From: Pseudarthrobacter defluvii
GTDB taxonomy: Bacteria; Actinomycetota; Actinomycetes; Actinomycetales; Micrococcaceae
Direction of reading: 5' to 3'
DNA length: 64,000 nucleotides
NCBI RefSeq assembly: GCF_030323865.1
Contig: NZ_CP066362.1
Span: 1,302,001-1,366,000 of the forward strand
Positions 35,277 through 43,173 of this stretch are shown here, in pieces. A model generated the notes under the pieces. The model was not told where the DNA came from and made no database searches. It saw only the letters and a program-made list of their open reading frames with translations. The translations under genes were made by a program, and so were the position numbers. The stretch's first letter is position 1. Each line of letters starts with the position of its first letter.

Positions 35277-35294
35277 GCGGGAGGACCGATCTGA

Positions 35295-35972
35295 TCAGGA
35301 GGAACGGGTGGCGGATGGGAAAGCGGTGGTTGTGAAGCCGGCGCCCAGCAGGGCCATGGCATCGATGAGCAGTTGGCGGAGTTCGGCCAGGGAGGCGGGC
35401 GAGAGGTCCGGCCCGCGCCGGCTGAACCAGACCTCCATGGCAGCCTTGCCGCAGGAGATGATGGAGCCGGCCAGGGCGTGGACATACAGCTCGTCCTGGG
35501 CGCCGGGGGTGCCGGCGAGGCGTTCGCGGGCAACGGTGAAGACCTGGGCCCGGCAGTGGTCCCACGCCTCGAGTTCCGTGTGGGACATCAGCGGGCTCTG
35601 CTGGGTCAGCGTGAACAGTTCGGCGAGCGGGGCGATGGCCTTGGGGTCCGCCAGGGCCATCAGCGCGGCCTGGGCTGACTCCAGCATCGGCTCGTCCGCC
35701 GGGCGGAGACGCAGCTGCTGGATGGCGTTGTCCAGGAAGCCATGGACGATGGACGCCAATGCGGCGTCCGTGCTGCCGAAGTAGTTGAAGAAGGTGCGGC
35801 GCGAAATGCCCGCGGCGTCGGCGATGTCCTCCACGGTGAAGTTTCCCGGGCCCTGGGAACGAAGGAGTCCCAGTGCAGCGTCCGTTATGGCCTGGCGCGT
35901 GGCCGCCTTGTTCAGTTCCCGGCGCGACGGGGTGGCCGGCTCGGCGTCGGGAGAAGGGAGGGGGCTTGTCAC
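35295..35972 (-). CDS. TetR-family repressor, leaderless
   Basis: A 225-residue TetR-type regulator. The N-terminal helix-turn-helix (about 44-66) reads TVEDIADAAGISRRTFFNYFGS, preceded by NKAATRQAITDAALGLL; the C-terminal half is the ligand domain. The frame is open upstream to 36164, but the GTG at 35972 lies seven bases after a TAGTGT -10 hexamer, so a leaderless start there is most consistent. A palindrome GTGCAAATTTGCAC fills the spacer of the same promoter, implying autorepression and control of the MMPL gene. Confidence 0.88.
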   Translation of the reverse strand: MTSPLPSPDAEPATPSRRELNKAATRQAITDAALGLLRSQGPGNFTVEDIADAAGISRRTFFNYFGSTDAALASIVHGFLDNAIQQLRLRPADEPMLESAQAALMALADPKAIAPLAELFTLTQQSPLMSHTELEAWDHCRAQVFTVARERLAGTPGAQDELYVHALAGSIISCGKAAMEVWFSRRGPDLSPASLAELRQLLIDAMALLGAGFTTTAFPSATRSS

Positions 35973-35979
35973 GCCTTTT

Positions 35980-36009
35980 ACACTACGTGCAAATTTGCAC
36001 TGCATGCAA
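35980..36009 (-). promoter_or_regulatory. tetR promoter with operator in the spacer
   Basis: On the minus strand: -35 TTGCAT (36009-36004), an 18-base spacer, and -10 TAGTGT (35985-35980). The spacer contains the perfect 14-base palindrome GTGCAAATTTGCAC (35987-36000), overlapped by a second, TTGCA-N5-TGCAA (35995-36009). Occupancy would block RNA polymerase. Confidence 0.7.
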
Positions 36010-36167
36010 CTTCTTCGAACGACCGGAAAAGCGGAACCATATGGATTCACAGGAGAACGAAAGGTTCCGAACAGCCCCTCCTGAACCTGGCACGGGACGC
36101 TTGGTGTGTCTCGCCAAGAGGCGTTCCACCAGCAGCCGTCACCCGACGGCGAATCAGGAGACAAAAG

Positions 36168-36731
36168 ATGAAACGCACGAAGAAGATGACCCTGGGCCTG
36201 TCAGCCGCCGCGCTGGCGCTCGGTGCCGGAATCGGCGTTGCCGGCATGGCCTCAGCCACCACCACGACGCCCACTCCCACGCCCAGCTCGAGTTCCAGCG
36301 CTTCGGCTGACGGAAGCACCGGCACTGCCCAGGACGGAATGGGCAGGCACGGCGGCCGCGGCGGACACGGGATGGAACAGGCTTCCACGCTGGCAGCGAA
36401 GCTTGGAGTGGACGAATCAAAGGTGGCTGACGCGCTGAAGTCCTTCCGCGATGCCAATAAGCCCAGCACTCCGCCCACCGAGGGCCAGAAGCCGGACCCC
36501 GCTGCCCGCGAGGCTGCGCTCGCCAAGTCCCTTGCCGCATCGCTGGGAATTGACGAGGCGAAGGTGACGGCGGCTCTCCAGGAGATCCGCAGCGAGGAGC
36601 AGTCCGAGCACGCTGCGGCGCTTAAGACCCGCTTGGACAAGGCGGTCACCGACGGAAAGCTGACGCAGGCCGAGGCCGATGCTGTCACTAAGGCCGTGCA
36701 GAACGGTGTGATCGGCGGTGGCGGCCGCTGA
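36168..36731 (+). CDS. Secreted helical-repeat protein, unknown function
   Basis: A 187-residue protein with a Sec signal peptide (MKRTKKM, hydrophobic to about residue 25, ASA at 28-30), then a Thr/Pro/Ser-rich linker and a Gly/His-rich patch (GRHGGRGGHG, 59-68) that might bind metal. Two similar helical units follow, LAAKLGVDESKVADAL (75-90) and LAASLGIDEAKVTAAL (122-137), and then GKLTQAEADAVTKAV. I recognise the repeat type from secreted actinobacterial and Bacillus hypothetical proteins, but no function is known. The ribosome-binding site CAGGAG is good. The terminator at 36761-36798 follows. Confidence 0.78.
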   Translation: MKRTKKMTLGLSAAALALGAGIGVAGMASATTTTPTPTPSSSSSASADGSTGTAQDGMGRHGGRGGHGMEQASTLAAKLGVDESKVADALKSFRDANKPSTPPTEGQKPDPAAREAALAKSLAASLGIDEAKVTAALQEIRSEEQSEHAAALKTRLDKAVTDGKLTQAEADAVTKAVQNGVIGGGGR

Positions 36732-36760
36732 CGCCGGCAGGCTGAGGAGTCCTTAACCTG

Positions 36761-36798
36761 GAAGCGCGTCCCCGGGAGAGCTCCCGGGGACGCGCTTC
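36761..36798. terminator. Strong hairpin terminator
   Basis: The arms GAAGCGCGTCCCCGGGAG (36761-36778) and CTCCCGGGGACGCGCTTC (36781-36798) are perfect over 18 bases (a short loop forms by fraying), followed by TATTTTCAG. It separates the secreted protein gene from the convergent symporter gene. Confidence 0.92.
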
Positions 36799-36813
36799 TA
36801 TTTTCAGTGACCG

Positions 36814-38250
36814 TTATGCCTTTGCATCCTGCAGTTCGCGGGGTGCGGTGTCGGCGGAGGTGCCGTCGATGGCTTCAGTCGCGGCATCGCTGTCATCCAC
36901 AAAGGGCGTGCCGTTGCGGGGTGCGTTGTACAGCGACTCGTCCAGGATGCCCTGGCGCTTGGCCACGATGGTGGGGACCAGTGCCTGGCCCGCCACGTTC
37001 ACGGCGGTGCGGCCCATGTCCAGGATCGGGTCGATGGCGAGCAGGAGTCCGACGCCGGCCAGCGGCAGTCCCAGGGTGGAGAGCGTCAGGGTGAGCATCA
37101 CCACGGCGCCGGTGGTTCCGGCGGTGGCCGCGGAACCCAGGACCGAGACCAGGGCGATCAGCAGGTACTGGCTGAAGTCCAGGTGGATGCCGAAGAACTG
37201 GGCCACGAAGATCGCGGACACTGCGGGGTAGATCGCTGCGCAGCCGTCCATCTTGGTGGTGGCGCCCAGCGGCACGGCGAAGGAAGCGTAGGCGCGGGGG
37301 ACGCCCAGGCTGCGCTCAGTGACTCGCTGGGTCAGCGGCAGCGTTCCCACGGAGGAGCGGGACACGAAGGCCAGCTGGACGGCGGGCCACACACCCGAGA
37401 AGTACTGCTTGATGGACAAGCCGTGGCTGCGCACCAGGATGGGGTAGACCACGAACAGCACCAGGACCAGGCCGGCGTAGATGGCAACCGTGAACTTGCC
37501 CAGCGAGCCGATGGTGTCCCAGCCGTAGACGGCCACGGCATTGCCGATGAGGCCGATGGTGCCCAGCGGTGCAATGCGGATGATCCACCACAGCACCTTC
37601 TGGATCACGGCGAGGGCTGACGCGTTGAGGTTCAGGAACGGCTCTGCGGCCTTGCCCACCTTGAGGGCTGCAACGCCCACCGCGATGGCGATGACCAGGA
37701 TCTGCAGGACGTTGAAGCTGATGGAAGTGGTGACGGCGCCGGAATCGCCGACGGTGGAGCTGGCACCGAGGCCGAGGAAGTTCTTGGGGAAGAGTCCCAC
37801 CAGGAAGGCCCACCAGTCACCGGACTTTCCGGTGTACTTGGCATCGCCGCTGATGCCGGTGTTGGCACCCGGCTGCAGCAGCACGCCAAGCCCCATGCCG
37901 ATCAGCACGGCGATCAGGGACGTGATGGCGAACCACAGCAGCGTGTTCCATGCCAGCCTGGCCGCGTTCGACACTTGGCGCAGGTTGGAGATGGAGCTGA
38001 CCACGGCGGTGAAGATCAGCGGAACGACGGCGGTCTGCAGCAGGGACACATAGCTTGAGCCGATGGTCTGCAGTGTGGCGCCGAGCGCGTTCGGGTTGGC
38101 CTTGGTGCTGCCGGTGTACTTGGCCAGCAGTCCGAGGCCGAGGCCCACGATAAGGGCGGCGATGATCTGGAAGCCGAACGAGCCCGCCCATTTGGGCAGC
38201 TGGAATCCGGTCTTCCCTGCGGGAGATGGGGTGCTTGTCTGAGTGCTCAC
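36814..38250 (-). CDS. Dicarboxylate/amino-acid:cation symporter (DctA/GltP family)
   Basis: A 478-residue DAACS transporter with about eight helices and the re-entrant serine-rich hairpin (FVSRSSVGTLPLT), the helix-7 motif GATTKMDGCAAIYP (usually GATxNMDG, here with Lys for Asn), and AVVMLTLTLSTLGLPLAG in the second hairpin. It takes up dicarboxylates or acidic amino acids with protons or sodium. The start is GTG at 38250 with TAGCTT exactly six bases before it, so it is probably leaderless. An AT-rich palindrome (38290-38305) lies upstream and may be an operator. Confidence 0.9.
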   Translation of the reverse strand: MSTQTSTPSPAGKTGFQLPKWAGSFGFQIIAALIVGLGLGLLAKYTGSTKANPNALGATLQTIGSSYVSLLQTAVVPLIFTAVVSSISNLRQVSNAARLAWNTLLWFAITSLIAVLIGMGLGVLLQPGANTGISGDAKYTGKSGDWWAFLVGLFPKNFLGLGASSTVGDSGAVTTSISFNVLQILVIAIAVGVAALKVGKAAEPFLNLNASALAVIQKVLWWIIRIAPLGTIGLIGNAVAVYGWDTIGSLGKFTVAIYAGLVLVLFVVYPILVRSHGLSIKQYFSGVWPAVQLAFVSRSSVGTLPLTQRVTERSLGVPRAYASFAVPLGATTKMDGCAAIYPAVSAIFVAQFFGIHLDFSQYLLIALVSVLGSAATAGTTGAVVMLTLTLSTLGLPLAGVGLLLAIDPILDMGRTAVNVAGQALVPTIVAKRQGILDESLYNAPRNGTPFVDDSDAATEAIDGTSADTAPRELQDAKA

Positions 38251-38289
38251 CAGAACAAGCTAGACCCCCGCTACATATCACGTCGAAAG

Positions 38290-38305
38290 AATATTGAGAA
38301 ATATT
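38290..38305. promoter_or_regulatory. AT-rich palindrome upstream of the symporter
   Basis: AATATT-GAGA-AATATT, a perfect inverted repeat standing out in GC-rich DNA. It is 40-55 bases before the symporter's GTG and just upstream of the likely -35 region, a common location for an activator or repressor site. Confidence 0.4.
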
Positions 38306-38369
38306 ACGTGCCAGAAATTACCGCCACGGTCCGGAATCTGCGGAAAATGAGGGGCCACAGCGGTCATTG

Positions 38370-39239
38370 TTACTTATTCCCGGCCTTGGTGTGCTTAATG
38401 TCTCGCGCCCCGTGGTGTTTCCTTACCGTCAGATAAAGGCGGTGTGCCGTGATGACGATGGCCAGCCATGCCGCACCGAGCGCCCAGGCGGCCAGGACGT
38501 CTGTAAGCCAGTGGTGGCCAAGGAAGACCCGGCTGAGCCCGATGGCAATGGCAAAGAGGGCGGCAACCGACGCTGTGAGGATGCGGGCCCGGTTCGAATC
38601 GAGGCGGAGGATGATGAGGTAGGCGACGATGCCCGCGATCACGACAGCGTTCAGTGAGTGTCCACTGGGGAAGGACGGGGAGTGTTCGTAGGGTGGCACG
38701 GCATCGCTGAGGTCCGGGCGCGCCCGTCCCACGAGGCGCTTGCCGGCGATCGTCATCAGCAGCGAGCCCAGGCCTGCTGCGGCGATCAGGATGACGGGGG
38801 TCCAGGAGCGGCGCCGCAGTGCCAGGGTAAGCATCATGACCACGGCCAGGATTGGCATGCCAACGGTCCCGCCCACGTCAGTAAACGCGGTCACCGCGAC
38901 ATCGAGGGTGGGGGTGCGAAGGCTCTCGCTGGCCGCCAACACCGGATGGTCAAGTCCCGCCACCCCGTCGGCGGCGGTCACTGCCTGGTACACCTCGCCG
39001 AAGGCGGCGGCCATGACGGCGGAAATCACGGCCCCCGCCAGCAGGGTCAGGATCAGGGCACCATAAGGGCCCAGCACCTGGCTGATGTGGTGGACCAATC
39101 CCGCGAGGCTCCGGCCTGCTCGGCTGTCCCAGCGGGTGAGGTCCTTTGCCCCTACCGCAGTGTCCTGGTGGAGTTCGCCCCGCACTCCCGTCCCCGCCGG
39201 TGTCCCTTGGTAGTCGGTCAATGTGGTCTCCCTGATCAT
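38370..39239 (-). CDS. PAP2-family membrane phosphatase
   Basis: A 289-residue membrane protein with the three phosphatase motifs of the PAP2 superfamily: KRLVGRARP, PSFPSGHS and SRVFLGHHWLTDV. These give the histidine nucleophile and general acid that dephosphorylate lipid phosphates such as phosphatidic acid or undecaprenyl pyrophosphate at the outer face. About six helices are seen after a hydrophilic N-terminus. An in-frame GTG at 39257 is possible; I prefer the ATG at 39239, which has GGGGAG about ten bases upstream. It is followed by a dicarboxylate symporter gene on the same strand. Confidence 0.85.
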   Translation of the reverse strand: MIRETTLTDYQGTPAGTGVRGELHQDTAVGAKDLTRWDSRAGRSLAGLVHHISQVLGPYGALILTLLAGAVISAVMAAAFGEVYQAVTAADGVAGLDHPVLAASESLRTPTLDVAVTAFTDVGGTVGMPILAVVMMLTLALRRRSWTPVILIAAAGLGSLLMTIAGKRLVGRARPDLSDAVPPYEHSPSFPSGHSLNAVVIAGIVAYLIILRLDSNRARILTASVAALFAIAIGLSRVFLGHHWLTDVLAAWALGAAWLAIVITAHRLYLTVRKHHGARDIKHTKAGNK

Positions 39240-39265
39240 TCGGCATATGCTCCCCACAACAATTT

Positions 39266-39281
39266 AGTAAGCAAGCTTATT
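39266..39281. promoter_or_regulatory. MarR-like near-palindrome upstream of the PAP2 gene
   Basis: AGTAAGC-AA-GCTTATT: arms agree at six of seven positions. This AT-rich shape resembles MarR-type operators; it lies about 27-42 bases before the PAP2 start. No marR gene is in the window. Confidence 0.35.
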
Positions 39282-39338
39282 GATTGCTGTGGGCAGTGTC
39301 CACCAAACGAGGGGCAGGACCCTGGCCGGAAAGTGGGT

Positions 39339-41024
39339 CTAGGTGAGCAACGCCCGCCGCAGGGTATCGAGTCCAACAGAGCCGATGTTGAGGGCCTTGG
39401 TGTGGAACGCCTTGAGGTCGAACCCGGGCCGTGATTCCAGTTCGGCGCGGATCTGCTCCCAGAGGCGCTGGCCTACCTTGTAGGAGGGGGCCTGGCCGGG
39501 CCAGCCGAGGTAGCGGGTGAACTCGAAGTTGAGCTGCCCTTCGCTGATGGGGAGGTTTTCCTTGAGGAAGCCGTACCCCTTGTCAGCAGTCCAGGTACCG
39601 GAGCCCCAGCGTTCGGGCATTTCCAATTCGAGGTGCACGCCGATGTCGAAGACCACGCGGGCTGCCCGCATGCGCTGCATGTCCAGCATGCCCATGTGGT
39701 CGCCGGGGTCTTTCAGGTAGCCCAGTTCCTGCATGAGCTTCTCGGCGTAGAGTGCCCAGCCTTCGCCGTGCCCTGAGGTCCAGCAGACGTTGCGGCGCCA
39801 CTTGTTCAGCAGTTCCCGGCGGTAGGTGGCGGTGGCCACCTGGAGGTGGTGGCCGGGGACGCCTTCGTGGTAGACGGTGGTGGTTTCGGCCCAGGTGGTG
39901 AAGGTGTCTTCGCCGGCGGGCACGGACCACCACATGCGGCCGGGGCGGCTGAAGTCGGCGGAGGGGCCCGTGTAGTAGATGCCTCCTTCATCGGTGGGGG
40001 CGATCCTGCACTCGAGCTTCTTCATGACGTCCGGGATGTCGAAGTGCACGCCGGCGAGTTCGGCTACTGCCTTGTCGGAGAGGCCCTGCATCCATTCCCG
40101 CAGCGCCTCGGTGCCCTTCAGCTGGCGCGCGGGATCGTTGTTGAGGATTTCCTTGGCTTCGGCGATCGTGGCGCCTGCCTTGATGGTGGCTGCCACCTGT
40201 TCCTGCTCGGCGATGAGGCGGTCGAGTTCCTGCACCCCCCATGCATAGGTTTCCTCGAGGTCCACTTCGGCGCCCAGGAAAGACCGGGAAGCCAGGGCGT
40301 AGCGGGCCCTGCCCACGGCGTCCTTCTCGGGCGCGGCGGGGAGCAGCTCGGTGCGCAGGAATTCCGCCAGACCGGCGTAGGCACTCCGGGCAGCGTCGGC
40401 ACCGGCGTCGAGCTTGTTTTGCAGCGCCGCGGGCAATGGCCCGGCGGAGGTGGAGGCCCCCGCCGCCAGCTTGGCGAAGAAGCCGTCTTCGGCGGCGTAT
40501 TTGGTCACCTGTTCCATGACGATCCGCACCTGGCGCGCCGCGGCCACCTTCCCGGCGTCCTTCGCCAGGCGCAGGGATTCGGTGTACCCGCTGATGGCTG
40601 CCGGGACATTGTGGGCGCGCCCGGCGATGTGTTCCCAGTCCTGCTCGGTGTCGGTGGGCATGAGGTCAAAGATGGCCCTGATGTCCTGGGCGGGCGAGGC
40701 GATGTTGTTCAGTTCCGCGTACTCCCACCCGGAGGCATGGATCAGCAACTGCAGGCCCAGCCGCTCCCGCATCGCATCGAGGGTGACGGCGTCCACGTCG
40801 TCCTCAGGCTCCAGGCCGTCCAGTGCCGCGAGGGCGTCCCGTGCCGCCTCTGCGAAACCGGCGATGCCGGCGGGGGAGAAGTCCTGGTATTCCGTCTCAT
40901 GTCCGGGCAGGCCAAGGGTGGTGGCAAACGTCGGGTTGAGCCTGATCAGGGTGTCTGTGTAGTTGTCCGCGACGGCATCGATCCGGGTGTGCGGGCGGGC
41001 TGCGGAAGAGGTGTCTGTAGTCAC
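39339..41024 (-). CDS. DUF885-family putative metallopeptidase
   Basis: A 561-residue protein of the DUF885 family. The probable zinc site is HEGVPGHH at 386-393 with downstream SGHGEGWALYAE, a gluzincin-like arrangement; the rest is helical. Family members are thought to be peptidases, but the substrate is unknown. No signal peptide is seen, so it is cytoplasmic. The start is GTG at 41024 and TAGGCT lies seven bases upstream, so the gene is probably leaderless. It is the last gene of the block that separates maf from the carboxylase epsilon gene. Confidence 0.88.
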   Translation of the reverse strand: MTTDTSSAARPHTRIDAVADNYTDTLIRLNPTFATTLGLPGHETEYQDFSPAGIAGFAEAARDALAALDGLEPEDDVDAVTLDAMRERLGLQLLIHASGWEYAELNNIASPAQDIRAIFDLMPTDTEQDWEHIAGRAHNVPAAISGYTESLRLAKDAGKVAAARQVRIVMEQVTKYAAEDGFFAKLAAGASTSAGPLPAALQNKLDAGADAARSAYAGLAEFLRTELLPAAPEKDAVGRARYALASRSFLGAEVDLEETYAWGVQELDRLIAEQEQVAATIKAGATIAEAKEILNNDPARQLKGTEALREWMQGLSDKAVAELAGVHFDIPDVMKKLECRIAPTDEGGIYYTGPSADFSRPGRMWWSVPAGEDTFTTWAETTTVYHEGVPGHHLQVATATYRRELLNKWRRNVCWTSGHGEGWALYAEKLMQELGYLKDPGDHMGMLDMQRMRAARVVFDIGVHLELEMPERWGSGTWTADKGYGFLKENLPISEGQLNFEFTRYLGWPGQAPSYKVGQRLWEQIRAELESRPGFDLKAFHTKALNIGSVGLDTLRRALLT

Positions 41025-41099
41025 ACCCCCGAGCCTAACGGGGCAACGTGGGCAACGTCAGCATGCCCCGCCGGTGTATGGGCCCACTCCGCCGAGGGT

Positions 41100-41126
41100 C
41101 CCTGGCCGAGCGAAGCGAGGTTAGGG
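41100..41126. repeat. Interrupted-palindrome repeat, copy 3
   Basis: Related to the elements at 21787-21812 and 21844-21869: on the minus strand CCCT, CC, GC are mirrored by GC, GG, AGGG with two-base mismatched steps and a TTC centre. It lies 12 bases beyond the stop of the carboxylase epsilon gene, at the edge of the block that splits the carboxylase cluster. Confidence 0.7.
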
Positions 41127-41138
41127 AGGGGGTGGGGA

Positions 41139-41378
41139 CTACGCCCCGCCGTGGCTGCGTTTCCAAGCGCCCGGGCCCGGCGTGGGCGCGAGCCGCAGCT
41201 GCTGCCGCCGCACCCAGTGCCGCACGCTGGGCGTCTTGGCCGGTGCAGGGCTTTCCCCGCCCAGGGAAAGCACGACGGCGGTCAGCGCGGCCAGTTCCTC
41301 GGCGTTCGGCTGTCCTTTGACAACAGAGAGCAGCGGAGCGGTCGGCAGGTTTTCCTCAGCGGGGCCGGTGGGGATCAC
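41139..41378 (-). CDS. accE: Acyl-CoA carboxylase epsilon subunit
   Basis: A 79-residue AccE-type subunit. The recognisable core is [24 protein letters not shown], which carries the short helix that bridges alpha and beta subunits in actinobacterial carboxylases, followed by [12 protein letters not shown]. Epsilon subunits stimulate the AccA3-AccD5 type complexes. The GTG start overlaps the beta-subunit stop (GTGA), so translation is coupled. Confidence 0.9.
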   Translation of the reverse strand: MIPTGPAEENLPTAPLLSVVKGQPNAEELAALTAVVLSLGGESPAPAKTPSVRHWVRRQQLRLAPTPGPGAWKRSHGGA

Positions 41379-42958
41379 AGCGGGATGTTCCCGTGCTTCT
41401 TGGCGGGGAGGCTGGCCCGTTTATCGCGCAGCGCCCGCAATGCCTTGATGATTTGGATGCGGGTGTCCGAGGGGGCGATGACCGCGTCCACGTAGCCCAG
41501 TTCGGCAGCCTGGTAGGGGTTGAGGAGTTCTTCCTCGTACTGCCGGATCACCTCTGCGCGGCGGGCCTCAACGTCGCCGCCGTCCTGGGCGACTGCCGCG
41601 AGGTCGCGCCGGTACAGGATGTTCACTGCGCCCTGCGCACCCATGACACCAATCTGCGCCGTGGGCCAGGCCAGGTTCAGGTCTGCGCCGAGCTTCTTGG
41701 AGCCCATGACGATGTAGGCGCCGCCGTAGGCCTTTCGGGTGATGACGGTCAGTTTGGGGACGGTGGCCTCGGCGTAGGCGTAGAGAAGCTTGGCGCCGCG
41801 GCGGATGATGCCCTGGAACTCCTGGTCCTTGCCGGGAAGGAACCCGGGAACGTCCACCAGGGTGATGATGGGGATGTTGAAGGCGTCGCAGTGGCGCACG
41901 AAGCGGGCGGCCTTTTCTGATGCGGCGATGTCCAGGGTGCCGGCGAACTGCAGCGGCTGGTTGGCCACGATGCCAACAGTGTGCCCCTCCACCCGGCCGT
42001 ACCCGATCATCACGTTGGGGGCGTACAGCGCCTGCATCTCCAGGAAGTGGCCATCGTCCACGATCTGTTCCACCACGGCGCGCATGTCGTAGGGCTGGTT
42101 GGCCGAGTCCGGGACCAGCGCGTCCAGGGCGAGGTCGTCGTCGTCGATCTCCAACTCCTGCTGGTGCCCCATTACGGGTGCCTCGGAGAGGTTGTTGGAG
42201 GGAAGGAAGTCCAGCAGTTCGCGCACGAACTCGATGGCGTCGGTTTCGTCCGAGGCCAGATAGGTGGACGTTCCGGTGGTGGCGTTGTGCTGCCGGGCGC
42301 CGCCCAGTGTTTCCATGTCAACGTCCTCGCCGGTGACGGTCTTGATGACGTCCGGGCCGGTGATGAACATATGCGAGGTCTTGTCCACCATCACCACATA
42401 ATCCGTGAGGGCGGGGGAGTAGGCCGCACCGCCGGCGGAGGGGCCCATGATGAGGGAGATCTGCGGTACCACGCCGCTGGCATGGACGTTGTTCCGGAAG
42501 ATGTCCGCGAACATGGCCAGCGAGGCCACGCCTTCCTGGATGCGGGCGCCGCCGCCGTCGAGGATTCCGACGACGGGGCAACCATTCCGGAGCGCGAACT
42601 CCTGGACCTTGACGATCTTTTCGCCGTTCACCTGGCTCAGCGATCCACCATAGACGGTGAAGTCCTGGCTGTAGACGGCAACGAGCCGTCCATCCACGGT
42701 GCCGTAGCCGGAGACCAGGCCGTCGCCCAGCGGCTTCTTCTTTTCCATGCCAAAGGCGGTGGAGCGGTGGACCGCCAGGGCGTCGAACTCAACGAACGAG
42801 TCCTCGTCCAGCAGCAGCGCAATCCGCTCGCGGGCAGTGTTCTTGCCCCGGGCATGCTGCTTTTCAATGGCTTCGGGGCCGGAGGGCTGTTCGGCGCGCG
42901 CCTGGCGGTCGCGGAAATCGGCAATCTTTCCCGCTGTCGTTGTCAGATCGTGGCTCAT
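41375..42958 (-). CDS. accB: Acyl-CoA (propionyl-CoA type) carboxylase beta subunit
   Basis: A 527-residue carboxyltransferase of the AccD5/PccB family. Two crotonase-like halves are seen; the oxyanion-forming glycine segments are [14 protein letters not shown] and [13 protein letters not shown] in the first, and [14 protein letters not shown] in the second. It transfers carboxyl from biotin to acetyl- or propionyl-CoA. The residue that decides substrate preference cannot be judged confidently without an alignment. ATG at 42958 is preferred to an adjacent TTG, with GGAGA upstream. It is followed by accE and divergent from an SDR gene; a palindrome shared with the alpha gene lies 130 bases upstream. 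Confidence 0.93.
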   Translation of the reverse strand: MSHDLTTTAGKIADFRDRQARAEQPSGPEAIEKQHARGKNTARERIALLLDEDSFVEFDALAVHRSTAFGMEKKKPLGDGLVSGYGTVDGRLVAVYSQDFTVYGGSLSQVNGEKIVKVQEFALRNGCPVVGILDGGGARIQEGVASLAMFADIFRNNVHASGVVPQISLIMGPSAGGAAYSPALTDYVVMVDKTSHMFITGPDVIKTVTGEDVDMETLGGARQHNATTGTSTYLASDETDAIEFVRELLDFLPSNNLSEAPVMGHQQELEIDDDDLALDALVPDSANQPYDMRAVVEQIVDDGHFLEMQALYAPNVMIGYGRVEGHTVGIVANQPLQFAGTLDIAASEKAARFVRHCDAFNIPIITLVDVPGFLPGKDQEFQGIIRRGAKLLYAYAEATVPKLTVITRKAYGGAYIVMGSKKLGADLNLAWPTAQIGVMGAQGAVNILYRRDLAAVAQDGGDVEARRAEVIRQYEEELLNPYQAAELGYVDAVIAPSDTRIQIIKALRALRDKRASLPAKKHGNIPL

Positions 42959-43087
42959 CAAGTGTCTCCGGCTCTGTAGCAGGTCAATTCCGTTGGCTGG
43001 CGCGTCAGGCTGTGCGGTGCTTTAAGTAGCATCCACACAAAAGACGAACCCTGCTGGCAAGTCTAGTGACGCTTTGGGCGCCCACAG

Positions 43088-43104
43088 CTGTAGGGAACCT
43101 ACAA
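43088..43104. promoter_or_regulatory. Carboxylase-operator candidate, copy 2
   Basis: CTGTAGGGAACCTACAA: arms TGTAGG/CCTACA around three bases. 15 of 17 positions match 32061-32077. It lies 130-146 bases before the beta-subunit start and just upstream of a TAGACT -10 candidate on the minus strand. Confidence 0.6.
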
Positions 43105-43135
43105 TTTTCTGAGGATCCAACAACCACTCAACAAT

Positions 43136-43151
43136 GTTACTAGCCGGTAAC
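43136..43151. promoter_or_regulatory. Palindrome GTTAC-TAGCCG-GTAAC at the SDR promoter
   Basis: A 16-base element with perfect five-base arms. It covers the likely -35 of the leaderless SDR promoter, whose -10 is TACAGT (43162-43167). It resembles 9989-10004 (13 of 16 positions). The 11-base half-site spacing would also tolerate a weak GlnR-type reading. Confidence 0.5.
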
Positions 43152-43173
43152 TTAGTTGGGCTACAGTGGTCCC

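Noticed and set aside
33087..35294. 735-codon plus-strand frame opposite the MMPL gene
   Set aside because: Composition is Gly/His/Asp-rich without motifs, and the minus-strand frame is a clear MMPL protein.
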